A stretch of 7,381 nt of DNA from Syntrophobacterales bacterium (GTDB lineage Bacteria; Desulfobacterota; Desulfobaccia; Desulfobaccales; 0-14-0-80-60-11). The stretch covers positions 1 through 7,381 of the forward strand of contig JAGVPN010000164.1 of assembly GCA_020052215.1 (NCBI GenBank), given 5' to 3'. The translations under genes and the position numbers were made by a program. This document shows positions 1 to 6,206 of this stretch, piece after piece. The notes below the pieces were generated by a model that saw only the letters and a list, made by a program, of their open reading frames with translations, had not been told where the DNA came from and ran no database searches. Positions within the stretch are counted from its first letter, which is position 1. Each line of letters begins with the position of its first letter.

Positions 1-127
1 ACAGGTTTCGTAAGCTCTTGGTTCGCTTTGAGAAAACCGATTCCAGTTATGTCGCCTTGCATCATTTGGCAGCAGCCATTATCTGCTGGCGAAAAATTGT
101 ATTTATTTACGGATAAGCTCTAAATGA

Positions 128-2650
128 TTACAAAATCGACAGGCGTTCGTCGTAGATGAATTCCCTGGTATGGCGGGCTACCCGTTCCGGTTCCAGGTGG
201 ATTCTGGCGGCGCCGGTGGCCATGGCGGCCCGGGCCACGGCCTCGGCCACCGCCGGGGGCACCCGGAAATCCATGGCTTCCGGCAGGATATAGTTCGGGC
301 TCAGTTTGTCGCCCACCAGGTTAGCGATGGCGTGGGCCGCGGCAATGTTCATGGCATCGTTGATGCCCCGGGCCCGGATGTCCAGTGCCCCCCGGAAGAT
401 GCCGGGGAACGCCAGGCAGTTGTTCACCTGGTTGGGGAAATCCGACCGGCCCGTAGCCACCACCAGGGCCCCCGCCGCCCGGGCGGCCTCGGGGTGGATT
501 TCCGGGTCCGGGTTGGCCAGGGCGAAGACGATGGGGTTGGCGGCCATGGATCTCACCATTTCCTGGGTGAGCACGTTGGGCCCGGAAAGTCCGAAGAAGA
601 CCTCGGCGCCCCGCAAGGCATCGGCCAGGTCGCCCTGCTGCCGGTCCGGGTTGGTGATGGCCGCCAGCTCTTCTTTGATGGGGTTCATACCCCGACCGCG
701 GCCCTGGTAGACGATGCCGGTGGTGTCGCACACCGTAATGTTTTTGGCGCCGCCCTGGATCAACAGCTTGGTCACGGAAATAGCCGAGGCCCCGGCCCCG
801 TTGAAGACGATCTTGACCGAGTCCATCTGCCGGTCGGTGATCTTCAAGGCATTGAGCAGGGCGGCCAGGCCCACCACCGCGGTGCCGTGCTGGTCGTCGT
901 GGAAGACCGGGATATCCAGCCGTTCGCACAATCTTCGCTCGATCTCGAAGCACCGGGGCGAGGAGATGTCCTCCAGGTTAATGCCGGCAAAAACCGGCGA
1001 GATGTTCTCCACCACCTCCACAATGCGGTCGGGTTCCTGGGTGCTGATGCAGATGGGAAAGGCCTCCACCCCGCCGAAGGTTTTAAACAAGATGGCCTTG
1101 CCTTCCATCACCGGCAGCGCCGCCCGGGGGCCGATATTCCCCAGTCCCAGGACCGCGCTGCCATCCGTGACGATGGCCACCAGGTTATTCTTGCAGGTAT
1201 AGTCGTAGGCCCCCATGGGGTCCTGGATGATCTTGGCACAGACCTCGGCCACTGCTTCCGGGGCATACAGCCGCCGATAAATAACCTCATCCTTAATGGG
1301 CACCTTGGCGTAAACCTGGATGCACCCCTGGTAGCGGCTGTGCAGCTCCAGGGCCTCTTCATTGATACTCAACGACCCGTAGTCCTGGCCTTCCGAGGGC
1401 AGCCAGGCCAGTTCCCCTTCATAAATATAGCTTTCGGTGCGCTCGTGAATCCTTTCCGGAGTGATGACCTCGGGAGTCATCTGGGCCACCCCGGTTTCCT
1501 GGGCCGCCCGGGCCACCGCCTCGGCAATTACCGGGGAAATGTGCCAGTCCATTTGCCGGGGAATGATGTTCCGGTCTGACAGTCGGTCTGCCGGAATCAT
1601 GTCCGCCAGGGCCCGGGCCGCGGCCAGGTACATCTCGATGTTGACCCGGTGGGCCCCCACGTCCAGGCAGCCCCGGAAAAATCCGGGGGTCACCAGGGAT
1701 GAGCGTATCTGGTTGTCGCTGTCCGCCTGGCCCGTGGCCACCACCGCCGCGCCCCCGGCCAAAGCTTCCGCTTCGCTGATCTCCGGTTCCGGCAAAGCCA
1801 GGGCAAAGACGATGGGGTCTTTGGCCATGCTGGCCACCATTTCCCGGTTGACCAACCCGCCGGCGGACAGTCCGATGAACACATCCGCCCCCTTGATGAC
1901 CTCGGCCAGGCTGCCTTTGACGTCCTGGGGACCCACCAGACGCGCAATCTCCGATTTGGCCCAGTCCATCCCCACGGTGCGGTAAACCCGGAGAGCCCCG
2001 TGCCGGTCGCAAATGACGATATTATTATTCCCGGCCACCACCAGCCCTTTGGCCACGCCGGTACCGGCGGCGCCGGCGCCGTTAATCACCACGCGCACAT
2101 CCTCAAAACTCTTGCCCACCACCTTAAGGGCGTTAAAGAGGGCAGCCAGCACGATAATTCCCGACGCATGGTTTTCGTGGTGGAGCACCGACACCCTGAC
2201 GGCATGCCTGATCCGATTTTCAATGGTAAAACATTTAGGCGCGGCGATGCTTTCCAGGCAGAAGCCCCCGAAGGACGGGGCCAGGACCCGGACGATCTCG
2301 ATGATCTCATAGGGGTCCTGGGTCTTCAGGGCAATGGGGACCGCATCGACGTTGGCAAAAGTCTTATAGATAACTGATTTGGCCTCCAACTTGGGCAACA
2401 CCGCGGCGGCCCCGATATTGCCGAACTCATAAACCTGGCTGCCGTCCGAGATCAAGGCAATGGAATTTCCCCGGCAGGTATAGCGGTAGGACAAGGCGGG
2501 GTTCCGGGCGATTTCCTGGCAGACCGCCCCCACCCCCGGGGTATAGATGCGGCTCAGCACGGAGACATCCCGGATAGGCATTTTGCTCCTGACCCCGATT
2601 AAACCGCGATATCGCCGACGATAATCCAAGGCATCCGATTCTTGATCCAT
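128..2650 (-). CDS. Tandem-duplicated (two-unit) malic enzyme
   Basis: Malic enzymes oxidatively decarboxylate L-malate to pyruvate and CO2 with NAD(P)+ in the cytoplasm, using a divalent metal. This 840-residue protein holds two full units, about residues 1-410 and 430-840, which align almost without gaps at a 427-residue offset (18 of 40 identical in one segment counted by eye). The C-terminal unit has the family motifs: EGK (catalytic Lys518), NLEDI (Glu560, Asp561), FHDDQHGTA (583-591), Rossmann GAGASA (618-623), ANPDPE (712-717) and NQVNN (740-744). Its YTPGV loop is altered to YAPEA (462-466). The N-terminal unit keeps YTPGV (36-40), Lys91 and GAGAAG (191-196). It has LES for LED (132-134), HHENHAS for HDDQHGT (157-163), Leu286 for the Asn of ANP, and Arg316-Ser317 for the two Asn, so it is probably inactive. 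Single-unit bacterial enzymes are about 400 residues; the familiar long form instead carries a phosphotransacetylase domain, absent here. The ATG has AGGAAG just upstream. NAD versus NADP preference cannot be decided. Confidence 0.93.
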   Translation of the reverse strand: MDQESDALDYRRRYRGLIGVRSKMPIRDVSVLSRIYTPGVGAVCQEIARNPALSYRYTCRGNSIALISDGSQVYEFGNIGAAAVLPKLEAKSVIYKTFANVDAVPIALKTQDPYEIIEIVRVLAPSFGGFCLESIAAPKCFTIENRIRHAVRVSVLHHENHASGIIVLAALFNALKVVGKSFEDVRVVINGAGAAGTGVAKGLVVAGNNNIVICDRHGALRVYRTVGMDWAKSEIARLVGPQDVKGSLAEVIKGADVFIGLSAGGLVNREMVASMAKDPIVFALALPEPEISEAEALAGGAAVVATGQADSDNQIRSSLVTPGFFRGCLDVGAHRVNIEMYLAAARALADMIPADRLSDRNIIPRQMDWHISPVIAEAVARAAQETGVAQMTPEVITPERIHERTESYIYEGELAWLPSEGQDYGSLSINEEALELHSRYQGCIQVYAKVPIKDEVIYRRLYAPEAVAEVCAKIIQDPMGAYDYTCKNNLVAIVTDGSAVLGLGNIGPRAALPVMEGKAILFKTFGGVEAFPICISTQEPDRIVEVVENISPVFAGINLEDISSPRCFEIERRLCERLDIPVFHDDQHGTAVVGLAALLNALKITDRQMDSVKIVFNGAGASAISVTKLLIQGGAKNITVCDTTGIVYQGRGRGMNPIKEELAAITNPDRQQGDLADALRGAEVFFGLSGPNVLTQEMVRSMAANPIVFALANPDPEIHPEAARAAGALVVATGRSDFPNQVNNCLAFPGIFRGALDIRARGINDAMNIAAAHAIANLVGDKLSPNYILPEAMDFRVPPAVAEAVARAAMATGAARIHLEPERVARHTREFIYDERLSIL

Positions 2651-2704
2651 ATCTTCCTACCTCGCGTGGCAGTGAGCCGAAAATCTTTAAATAAATCAGC
2701 CCGG

Positions 2705-2724
2705 TAGGGCGGGCACGGCCCGCC
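2705..2724. repeat. Short palindromic repeat, GTAGGG type (copy 1)
   Basis: Perfect 7-bp stem GGCGGGC (2708-2714), 3-nt loop ACG, and GCCCGCC (2718-2724), preceded by CGGTAG. Read on the minus strand it ends in CCTACCGG, the same end word as the neighbouring copies. No function is implied; it could form an RNA hairpin in a kinase or malic-enzyme transcript. Confidence 0.7.
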
Positions 2725-2751
2725 GATTCCTGGAATTCTCGTAAATTATCT

Positions 2752-2774
2752 GGTGCGTAAGACGCATCCTACGG
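2752..2774. repeat. Short palindromic repeat, CCTAC type (copy 2)
   Basis: GGTGCGT (2752-2758), loop AAG, ACGCATC (2762-2768, one G-T pair), then CCTACGG. It is a direct copy of the element about 30 bp further right, differing mainly in loop order and one stem base. Confidence 0.7.
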
Positions 2775-2782
2775 AAACTCTC

Positions 2783-2807
2783 AGGGTGCGTAGAACGCAC
2801 CCTACCG
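2783..2807. repeat. Short palindromic repeat, CCTAC type (copy 3)
   Basis: Perfect 9-bp stem AGGGTGCGT (2783-2791), loop AGA, ACGCACCCT (2795-2803), then ACCG. Together with copy 2 it forms a tandem pair of the kind scattered in intergenic DNA as small non-autonomous repeats. Confidence 0.75.
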
Positions 2808-2877
2808 AGAATATATAATGGGATCTGAATCTCTTGCTGGCAAGGGGAACTTGCCTTAACCGAAACTTTATTACGTT

Positions 2878-2893
2878 AGCGTTCAGCTATCAG
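2878..2893 (-). repeat. Copy of the CTGATAGCTGA-type repeat covering the kinase stop codon
   Basis: On the minus strand this reads CTGATAGCTGAACGCT. Its two halves match CTGATAGCTGA (5319-5329) and GCTGAACGCT (5332-5341) in the intergenic repeat upstream of the same gene, with the short CTGCTGA spacer missing. The kinase TGA (plus-strand 2883-2885) falls within it. Confidence 0.55.
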
Positions 2894-5132
2894 ATGCCGC
2901 CTGGCCGGCCTGGCGGCGGGGCAGGGAGAAATAAAAACAGGCCCCGCCGTTAACCTGGCCGTCGGCCCAGACGCGGCCGCCGTGACGCTGAACGATGCGC
3001 TGCACCAGGGCCAGCCCCACGCCGGTGCCTTCAAATTCCTCATAGCGGTGCAGCCGTTGAAACACCCCGTATAACTTAGGGGCATACTGCATATCGAAGC
3101 CCACCCCGTTGTCCTTGACGTAATAAACCTCTTCGTGGGCTTCACTCCGGCAGCCCACCTCGATGATGGCGGTTTCCTGGAGACGGGTGAATTTGAGGGC
3201 GTTGTCCAGGAGATTGACCCAGACTTGGTGTATCAAGGCCCGGTCGGCCTGGGTCGCCAAGAGAGGCTTGAGGTCCCACTGCACCGTCCGGTCCCCCAGG
3301 GTATCTTGCAATTCCCCCACCACGTTCCGGACCAGCTTTCCCATGTCAACCTCAACCAGCTTCACCTCCCGCCGGCCTAAGCGCGAAAAGGCCAGGAGGT
3401 CGTCAATCAGCTGGCCCATATTCCGGGTGTTGGCCCGGATGATCTCCAACAACCGTTGCCCTTCGGCATCCAGGCGGTGGGCATGATCTTTCAAAAGAAT
3501 CCGGGAGAAGCCGTCAATGGCCCGGAGGGGCGCCCGCAGGTCATGGGAGACGGAATAGGAAAAACTTTCCATCTCCTGGTTGGCCGCCTCCAACTGGGCC
3601 GTGCGCCTTTCCACCCGCTGTTCCAGCTCTTCATTGAGTTGGCGGATTTCTTCCTCGGCCTGTTTCCGGTCAGTAATGTCTATGCCCAACTCCAGGACCA
3701 GGGGGGAGCCGTCGCTGTCGGCAAAGGGATAGACGTAGGCGCGGTAGGTCCGGCCCCCCCGGTGGACCCACTCCCGTTCCTGGGGTTCGTGAGTGGCCAG
3801 GACCTGCATGGCCTGGCAATCTTTACAGGGGGCGTCGAAGTCGTGCAACACCTGATAGCACGGCCGGCCGCCGGGGTCCCCGATTCTTTCCCGGAAAAAC
3901 CGGTTGGCGAACTGGATGGAATAATCCGGGGCCTTCAGATAAACGTAGGCGGGGAGCTCCTCCAGGAGGGAAAAGAGGCGCCGCCGTTCCGCCTCCAGGG
4001 CTATTTCGGCCCGGCGCAGGGCGGTAATGTCCCGGATCACCCCAATGACCCCCAGGGGCCGGCTTTGGGAATCGGTTATGCGGGAGGCGTTGATTAATAC
4101 CGGGACTTCTTGCCGGTCTTTGGTCAAGAGGCCGCACTCCAGGTCCCGTTCGTAGCCCCGCTCCAGGCAGGCGGTGAGGCCGGACAGGAACTTGGCGCCA
4201 TCCCGGTCCACCACCAGTTTCGTGGCCAGTTCTCCCACCACTTCCCGGCCCCAGCCGAAATATTCCGTCAGGGCCTTATTGGTGTGGGTAATGCGTCCCC
4301 TGAGGTCGGTGATGATCACCCCGTCCAGCATGCCGTCAACGGTCTGGACCGCCATGGCGGCGGCGGCGGCGGCTTCCTGGGCCGCCATGGCTTCGGCGGC
4401 GCTCAGGCCGATTTGCCGCCCCGCCAGGATGATCCCGAACACGCCCAACATCCAGAGCACCAGGTGTCCCAGGATGAGAGACCAGGTATGCAAGCTCTTG
4501 GTCATTATGGGACTCAGGGGGACCGACACGCTGATGCCCCCCCGGATGTCGCCCACCTTGTATCCCTGCTCCGCATGACAGGTGAGGCAGTTGGCATCGA
4601 TACGGAAGGGACGCATCAGGCGCATGTAGGGCTGGCCGTTAATGGAGACCACTTCACTGACTTCGGCTTTGCCGTGCTCAAATGCCTGCAACGCCTGCTT
4701 TTCCCAGGGATCGGGGGTGTTTTCGGGCCGGAGGGGCTTCAAACTGGTGAGGTGACCCTGGGGTTGGCCTGATTCTTTGGCCAGTTCATAGACCTGGCGG
4801 GTCATGTAGGCCGGGTTCAGCAAGGTGAGCCGGCGGCCCGAGGGCGTGATGATATCCCGGTCCGCCTGATGGGCCAGGTAGGGGGTGGGAGGGGTGTCGG
4901 GGGTCACCGGGACATAAACGCCCCCGTGGACCGCGGCCCAGCGCCGGTAAAGCACATCCCGCTCATAATTGGTCAAGGCAATATTACGGGCCACCCGTAA
5001 AGCCTCGTCTCGGTCTTGAAGCAGGTTCCACCCCAGGGACGCCGCGGCCACCAGGGTCCATACCCCTACCACGATCCACCCATAGTGTTTCAGGGGGATC
5101 GAGTGCCCCCTTTTTGCGCGCTCAGCTTGCAT
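2883..5132 (-). CDS. Membrane sensor histidine kinase with periplasmic heme-c (DUF3365/Tll0287-like) domain and two PAS domains
   Basis: Two-component sensor that should autophosphorylate and pass phosphate to a response regulator not present in this window. Order in 749 residues: TM1 about 17-37; periplasmic domain about 40-210 with CLTCH (Cys182, Cys185, His186), typical of DUF3365/Tll0287-like heme-c sensors; TM2 about 217-237; Ala-rich signalling helix 244-263; PAS1 with PAC about 262-375; PAS2 about 385-490; coiled coil 490-525; HisKA with SVSHDLRAPLRA (phospho-His530); HATPase with N box NLLDNALKF (640-648), DNGVGFD (674-680) and GTGVGLAL (702-709). There is no receiver domain, so it is not a hybrid kinase. 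PAS2 carries a Cys cluster (Cys425, Cys436, Cys439). The ATG has GGAG about 7 nt upstream. The TGA stop lies inside a short repeat also found at 5318-5341, so the last residues may be repeat-derived. The likely signal is redox state or a heme-binding gas, by family inference. Confidence 0.93.
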   Translation of the reverse strand: MQAERAKRGHSIPLKHYGWIVVGVWTLVAAASLGWNLLQDRDEALRVARNIALTNYERDVLYRRWAAVHGGVYVPVTPDTPPTPYLAHQADRDIITPSGRRLTLLNPAYMTRQVYELAKESGQPQGHLTSLKPLRPENTPDPWEKQALQAFEHGKAEVSEVVSINGQPYMRLMRPFRIDANCLTCHAEQGYKVGDIRGGISVSVPLSPIMTKSLHTWSLILGHLVLWMLGVFGIILAGRQIGLSAAEAMAAQEAAAAAAMAVQTVDGMLDGVIITDLRGRITHTNKALTEYFGWGREVVGELATKLVVDRDGAKFLSGLTACLERGYERDLECGLLTKDRQEVPVLINASRITDSQSRPLGVIGVIRDITALRRAEIALEAERRRLFSLLEELPAYVYLKAPDYSIQFANRFFRERIGDPGGRPCYQVLHDFDAPCKDCQAMQVLATHEPQEREWVHRGGRTYRAYVYPFADSDGSPLVLELGIDITDRKQAEEEIRQLNEELEQRVERRTAQLEAANQEMESFSYSVSHDLRAPLRAIDGFSRILLKDHAHRLDAEGQRLLEIIRANTRNMGQLIDDLLAFSRLGRREVKLVEVDMGKLVRNVVGELQDTLGDRTVQWDLKPLLATQADRALIHQVWVNLLDNALKFTRLQETAIIEVGCRSEAHEEVYYVKDNGVGFDMQYAPKLYGVFQRLHRYEEFEGTGVGLALVQRIVQRHGGRVWADGQVNGGACFYFSLPRRQAGQAASDS

Positions 5133-5203
5133 AACGGCTCCAAATACCCGCGCCTTCGGCGGACTCTGCCAAAATCCAACCGCCAGGCGGCCATCCTTGG
5201 CCT

Positions 5204-5354
5204 CCTTGGTTGGTTAGCAGTCAGCTATCAGCTTTATTAACCAAAACAATTGGTTGTATTATCCCAGTAAATCAATCGTTACCGCCCCGCTTTGATAACT
5301 CCTGGTTTTTGCTGATAGCTGATAGCTGACTGCTGAACGCTTACCTTGGTTGGT
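5204..5354. repeat. MITE-like structure: 17-bp inverted repeat inside an 11-bp direct repeat
   Basis: AGCAGTCAGCTATCAGC (5216-5232) is the exact reverse complement of the word at 5318-5334. Outside these lie exact copies of CCTTGGTTGGT at 5204-5214 and 5344-5354. The interior is about 85 bp and non-coding, with a small AACCAA/TTGGTT hairpin. The right arm is internally repeated (GCTGATA twice). The layout resembles a small non-autonomous element with a target duplication. However, an 11-bp duplication is long, and the direct repeats are not flush with the inverted repeats (1 bp on the left, 9 bp on the right), so decayed tandem repeats are an alternative. Confidence 0.5.
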
Positions 5355-5410
5355 ATCCCCCGGCCCCCGGCTTGGCGCCACGGTCCGGGCGCCTGAACCA
5401 AGTATACCAA
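5345..5410. repeat. Nested inverted repeats around a GC-rich hairpin
   Basis: CTTGGTT (5345-5351) pairs with AACCAAG (5396-5402), or alternatively TTGGTAT (5350-5356) with ATACCAA (5404-5410). Inside sits GGCGCC (5374-5379) with a second GGCGCC (5388-5393). The two outer pairings overlap and exclude each other. It partly overlaps the right end of the MITE-like structure. No U-tract follows on either strand that would make it a terminator. Confidence 0.4.
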
Positions 5411-5426
5411 TAAATTATAAAATTTC

Positions 5427-5454
5427 TTGATAGATCTGGAGGACTGGATAAGTA
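5427..5454 (+). promoter_or_regulatory. Candidate promoter for the Nif11-like gene
   Basis: TTGATA (5427-5432) and TAAGTA (5449-5454) are separated by 16 bp within the most AT-rich part of the intergenic region. This would give a 5' leader of roughly 125 nt. The -10 match is poor, so this is only a weak candidate. Confidence 0.2.
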
Positions 5455-5586
5455 AATGCAACCGGCGAGATCAGCTTGCACCATAGGCGCTTCCGGATTG
5501 GGAAGGCTTGCCGGGATAACGTGGCCGAGCAGTTAAGATTAATGTCTTTTTACCTACCTGCCGAAAATACCGGTAAGGAGGCGGTT

Positions 5587-5874
5587 ATGGAAACCGGATT
5601 GGAGTTTGTCCAGCGGATGCAGGAAGATGCCGAATTCCGCCAGAAGGTGAATGCCTGCCATAACGGCGCGGAACGCCTGGAGTTTTTGAAAAGAGAAGGA
5701 TATGATTTTACCCCGTTTGTCCAAATTATGGATAATTTGTCGTCGGGTCAGTGGCCCGCCGGCGGGTTACAGCAGCCCGGCGGGAGTTCCACCCCTAAGC
5801 AGGGCGCTTCAGGTTTTTTAGGTCGCCTCAGTCAAATATTCCGTGCCGCTAAAGACCCCAGCCCGAACCGCTAG
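5587..5874 (+). CDS. Nif11-domain small protein (stand-alone, 95 aa)
   Basis: The start is the ATG at 5587 because AAGGAGG (5575-5581) lies 5 nt before it. The frame is open upstream to a TTG at 5476, but that extension lacks a ribosome site and family similarity. Residues 1-50 fit the Nif11 helix-turn-helix-like fold: an N-terminal LEFVQRMQEDAEFRQKV helix, then a short linker and LKREGYDFTPF, the Gly-aromatic-Asp-Phe signature. Residues 51-75 are Gly/Pro/Gln-rich with two Gly-Gly pairs (AGG, PGG). The end has a short amphipathic helix (GFLGRLSQIFRAA). Nif11 domains occur both in proteins near nitrogen-fixation genes and as leader regions of modified peptides. This one has a single Cys within the domain and no Cys/Ser/Thr-rich core after the GG, and no modifying enzyme or transporter is next to it, so a precursor-peptide role is not supported. 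Function unknown. Confidence 0.8.
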   Translation: METGLEFVQRMQEDAEFRQKVNACHNGAERLEFLKREGYDFTPFVQIMDNLSSGQWPAGGLQQPGGSSTPKQGASGFLGRLSQIFRAAKDPSPNR

Positions 5875-6054
5875 CCAGGCATGGCGAGGCGTCTTTTCGA
5901 GGCGCAACCGGCGGGATAAATTGGCGGGAGCTTCTTGACCAGGGGTTCAGGCCACCGCGGCCCGGGCTTTGACCGCGTCAGCCTGGTGGTGGCTGCCAAC
6001 CTCCGGCAGTAATGCGGCGTAATTTTACCTCAGGTTGACTGTAAAGGGTTGACG

Positions 6055-6150
6055 ATGAAGCCAGGGAACCTGCTGCTCATGGTTCCGGTCCTGCGGTTGG
6101 GAATGGCGGCGCTGGCGCCGGCCGGCTCTTCCCCTCAAGTAAGTGGATAA
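6055..6150 (+). CDS. Possible 31-aa signal-peptide-like small ORF or gene remnant
   Basis: An ATG preceded by AAAGGG (6 nt spacing) opens a 31-codon frame. It begins Met-Lys-Pro-Gly, continues with a hydrophobic stretch (LLLMVPV, then GMAALAPAG) and ends at TAA. This resembles a signal peptide with an ALA-type cleavage region, but an Arg interrupts the core and nothing mature follows. It could be a tiny exported or leader peptide, the remnant of a secreted-protein gene, or chance. After the stop the DNA becomes AT-rich and clearly non-coding, so a simple frameshift of a longer gene is not visible. Confidence 0.22.
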   Translation: MKPGNLLLMVPVLRLGMAALAPAGSSPQVSG

Positions 6151-6163
6151 TTTATCCCTGAGG
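6133..6163. promoter_or_regulatory. Dyad, possible operator upstream of the TPR operon promoter
   Basis: Core GGATAA-T-TTATCC (6145-6157) is a perfect 6-bp inverted repeat around one base. Outer arms CCTCA (6133-6137) and TGAGG (6159-6163) are also complementary, though not evenly spaced. It sits about 10 bp upstream of the candidate -35, where an activator or repressor could bind. No known regulator consensus is claimed. Confidence 0.35.
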
Positions 6164-6172
6164 TGATTTTGC

Positions 6173-6200
6173 TTGCTAACTATCTTTAAGTGATTATATT
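6173..6200 (+). promoter_or_regulatory. Candidate sigma-70 promoter of the TPR/cytochrome operon
   Basis: TTGCTA (6173-6178) and TATATT (6195-6200) are 16 bp apart in a locally AT-rich patch. Transcription would start near 6207, so the RNA would begin just before the first leader hairpin. That agreement between promoter and RNA structure is the main support. Confidence 0.4.
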
Positions 6201-6206
6201 TTTTCG

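Larger units (their letters stand above)
2651..2882. other. Intergenic region with clustered hairpin repeats
   Basis: This 232-bp gap lies between the 3' end of the histidine kinase gene and the 5' end of the malic enzyme gene, both on the minus strand. Three short palindromes fill its centre (separate entries). A fourth hairpin, with 6-bp stems GGCAAG (2839-2844) and CTTGCC (2850-2855), is nearest the kinase gene. It has no U-tract on either strand, so it is not a convincing intrinsic terminator. Any independent malic-enzyme promoter must lie here, but I see no clear -35/-10 pair. I see no coding sequence. Confidence 0.6.
5133..5586. other. Divergent intergenic region, repeat-rich
   Basis: This 454-bp gap lies between the divergently oriented kinase gene and the Nif11-like gene. 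It holds, left to right: a tight CCGCC-A-GGCGG hairpin near 5180; the MITE-like structure at 5204-5354; an overlapping hairpin-rich stretch to 5410 with several TTGGTT/AACCAA words; and an AT-rich segment (5403-5460) that could carry the promoter of the Nif11-like gene. Both genes' promoters should lie here. I see no convincing protein-coding gene; the short open frames across the repeats look like chance. Confidence 0.6.

Noticed and set aside
70..88. CAGCAG/CTGCTG hairpin after the malic enzyme gene as a terminator
   Set aside because: On the minus strand it is not followed by a U-tract (CCAAATG follows).
1..123. Open frame on the plus strand running in from the window edge and ending at TAA 121-123
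   Set aside because: Forty codons can stay open by chance. The residues show no motif, and the AT content rises like intergenic DNA. It could be the end of a real gene outside the window, but nothing here supports it.
170..1579. Long open frame (469 codons) on the plus strand opposite the malic enzyme
   Set aside because: Its translation is rich in Gly, His, Pro and Arg with no family motifs. It is the expected shadow of a GC-rich gene, and the minus strand carries clear malic-enzyme motifs throughout.
4350..4400. GCG-rich simple repeat inside the kinase gene
   Set aside because: It encodes an alanine-rich helix after the second membrane segment, normal for a signalling linker. There is no sign of phase variation or frameshift.
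5279..5461. Small minus-strand open frame across the intergenic repeats
   Set aside because: The translation follows the repeat words and has no ribosome site, so it is a spurious frame over repetitive DNA.
5456..5536. 26-codon open frame starting at ATG 5456 after GGAGG
   Set aside because: The ribosome site is 13 nt away, the product has no recognisable features, and it lies in the leader of the Nif11-like gene.
5476..5586. Longer N terminus of the Nif11-like protein from TTG 5476
   Set aside because: There is no ribosome site and no family similarity in the added residues. AAGGAGG places the start at 5587.
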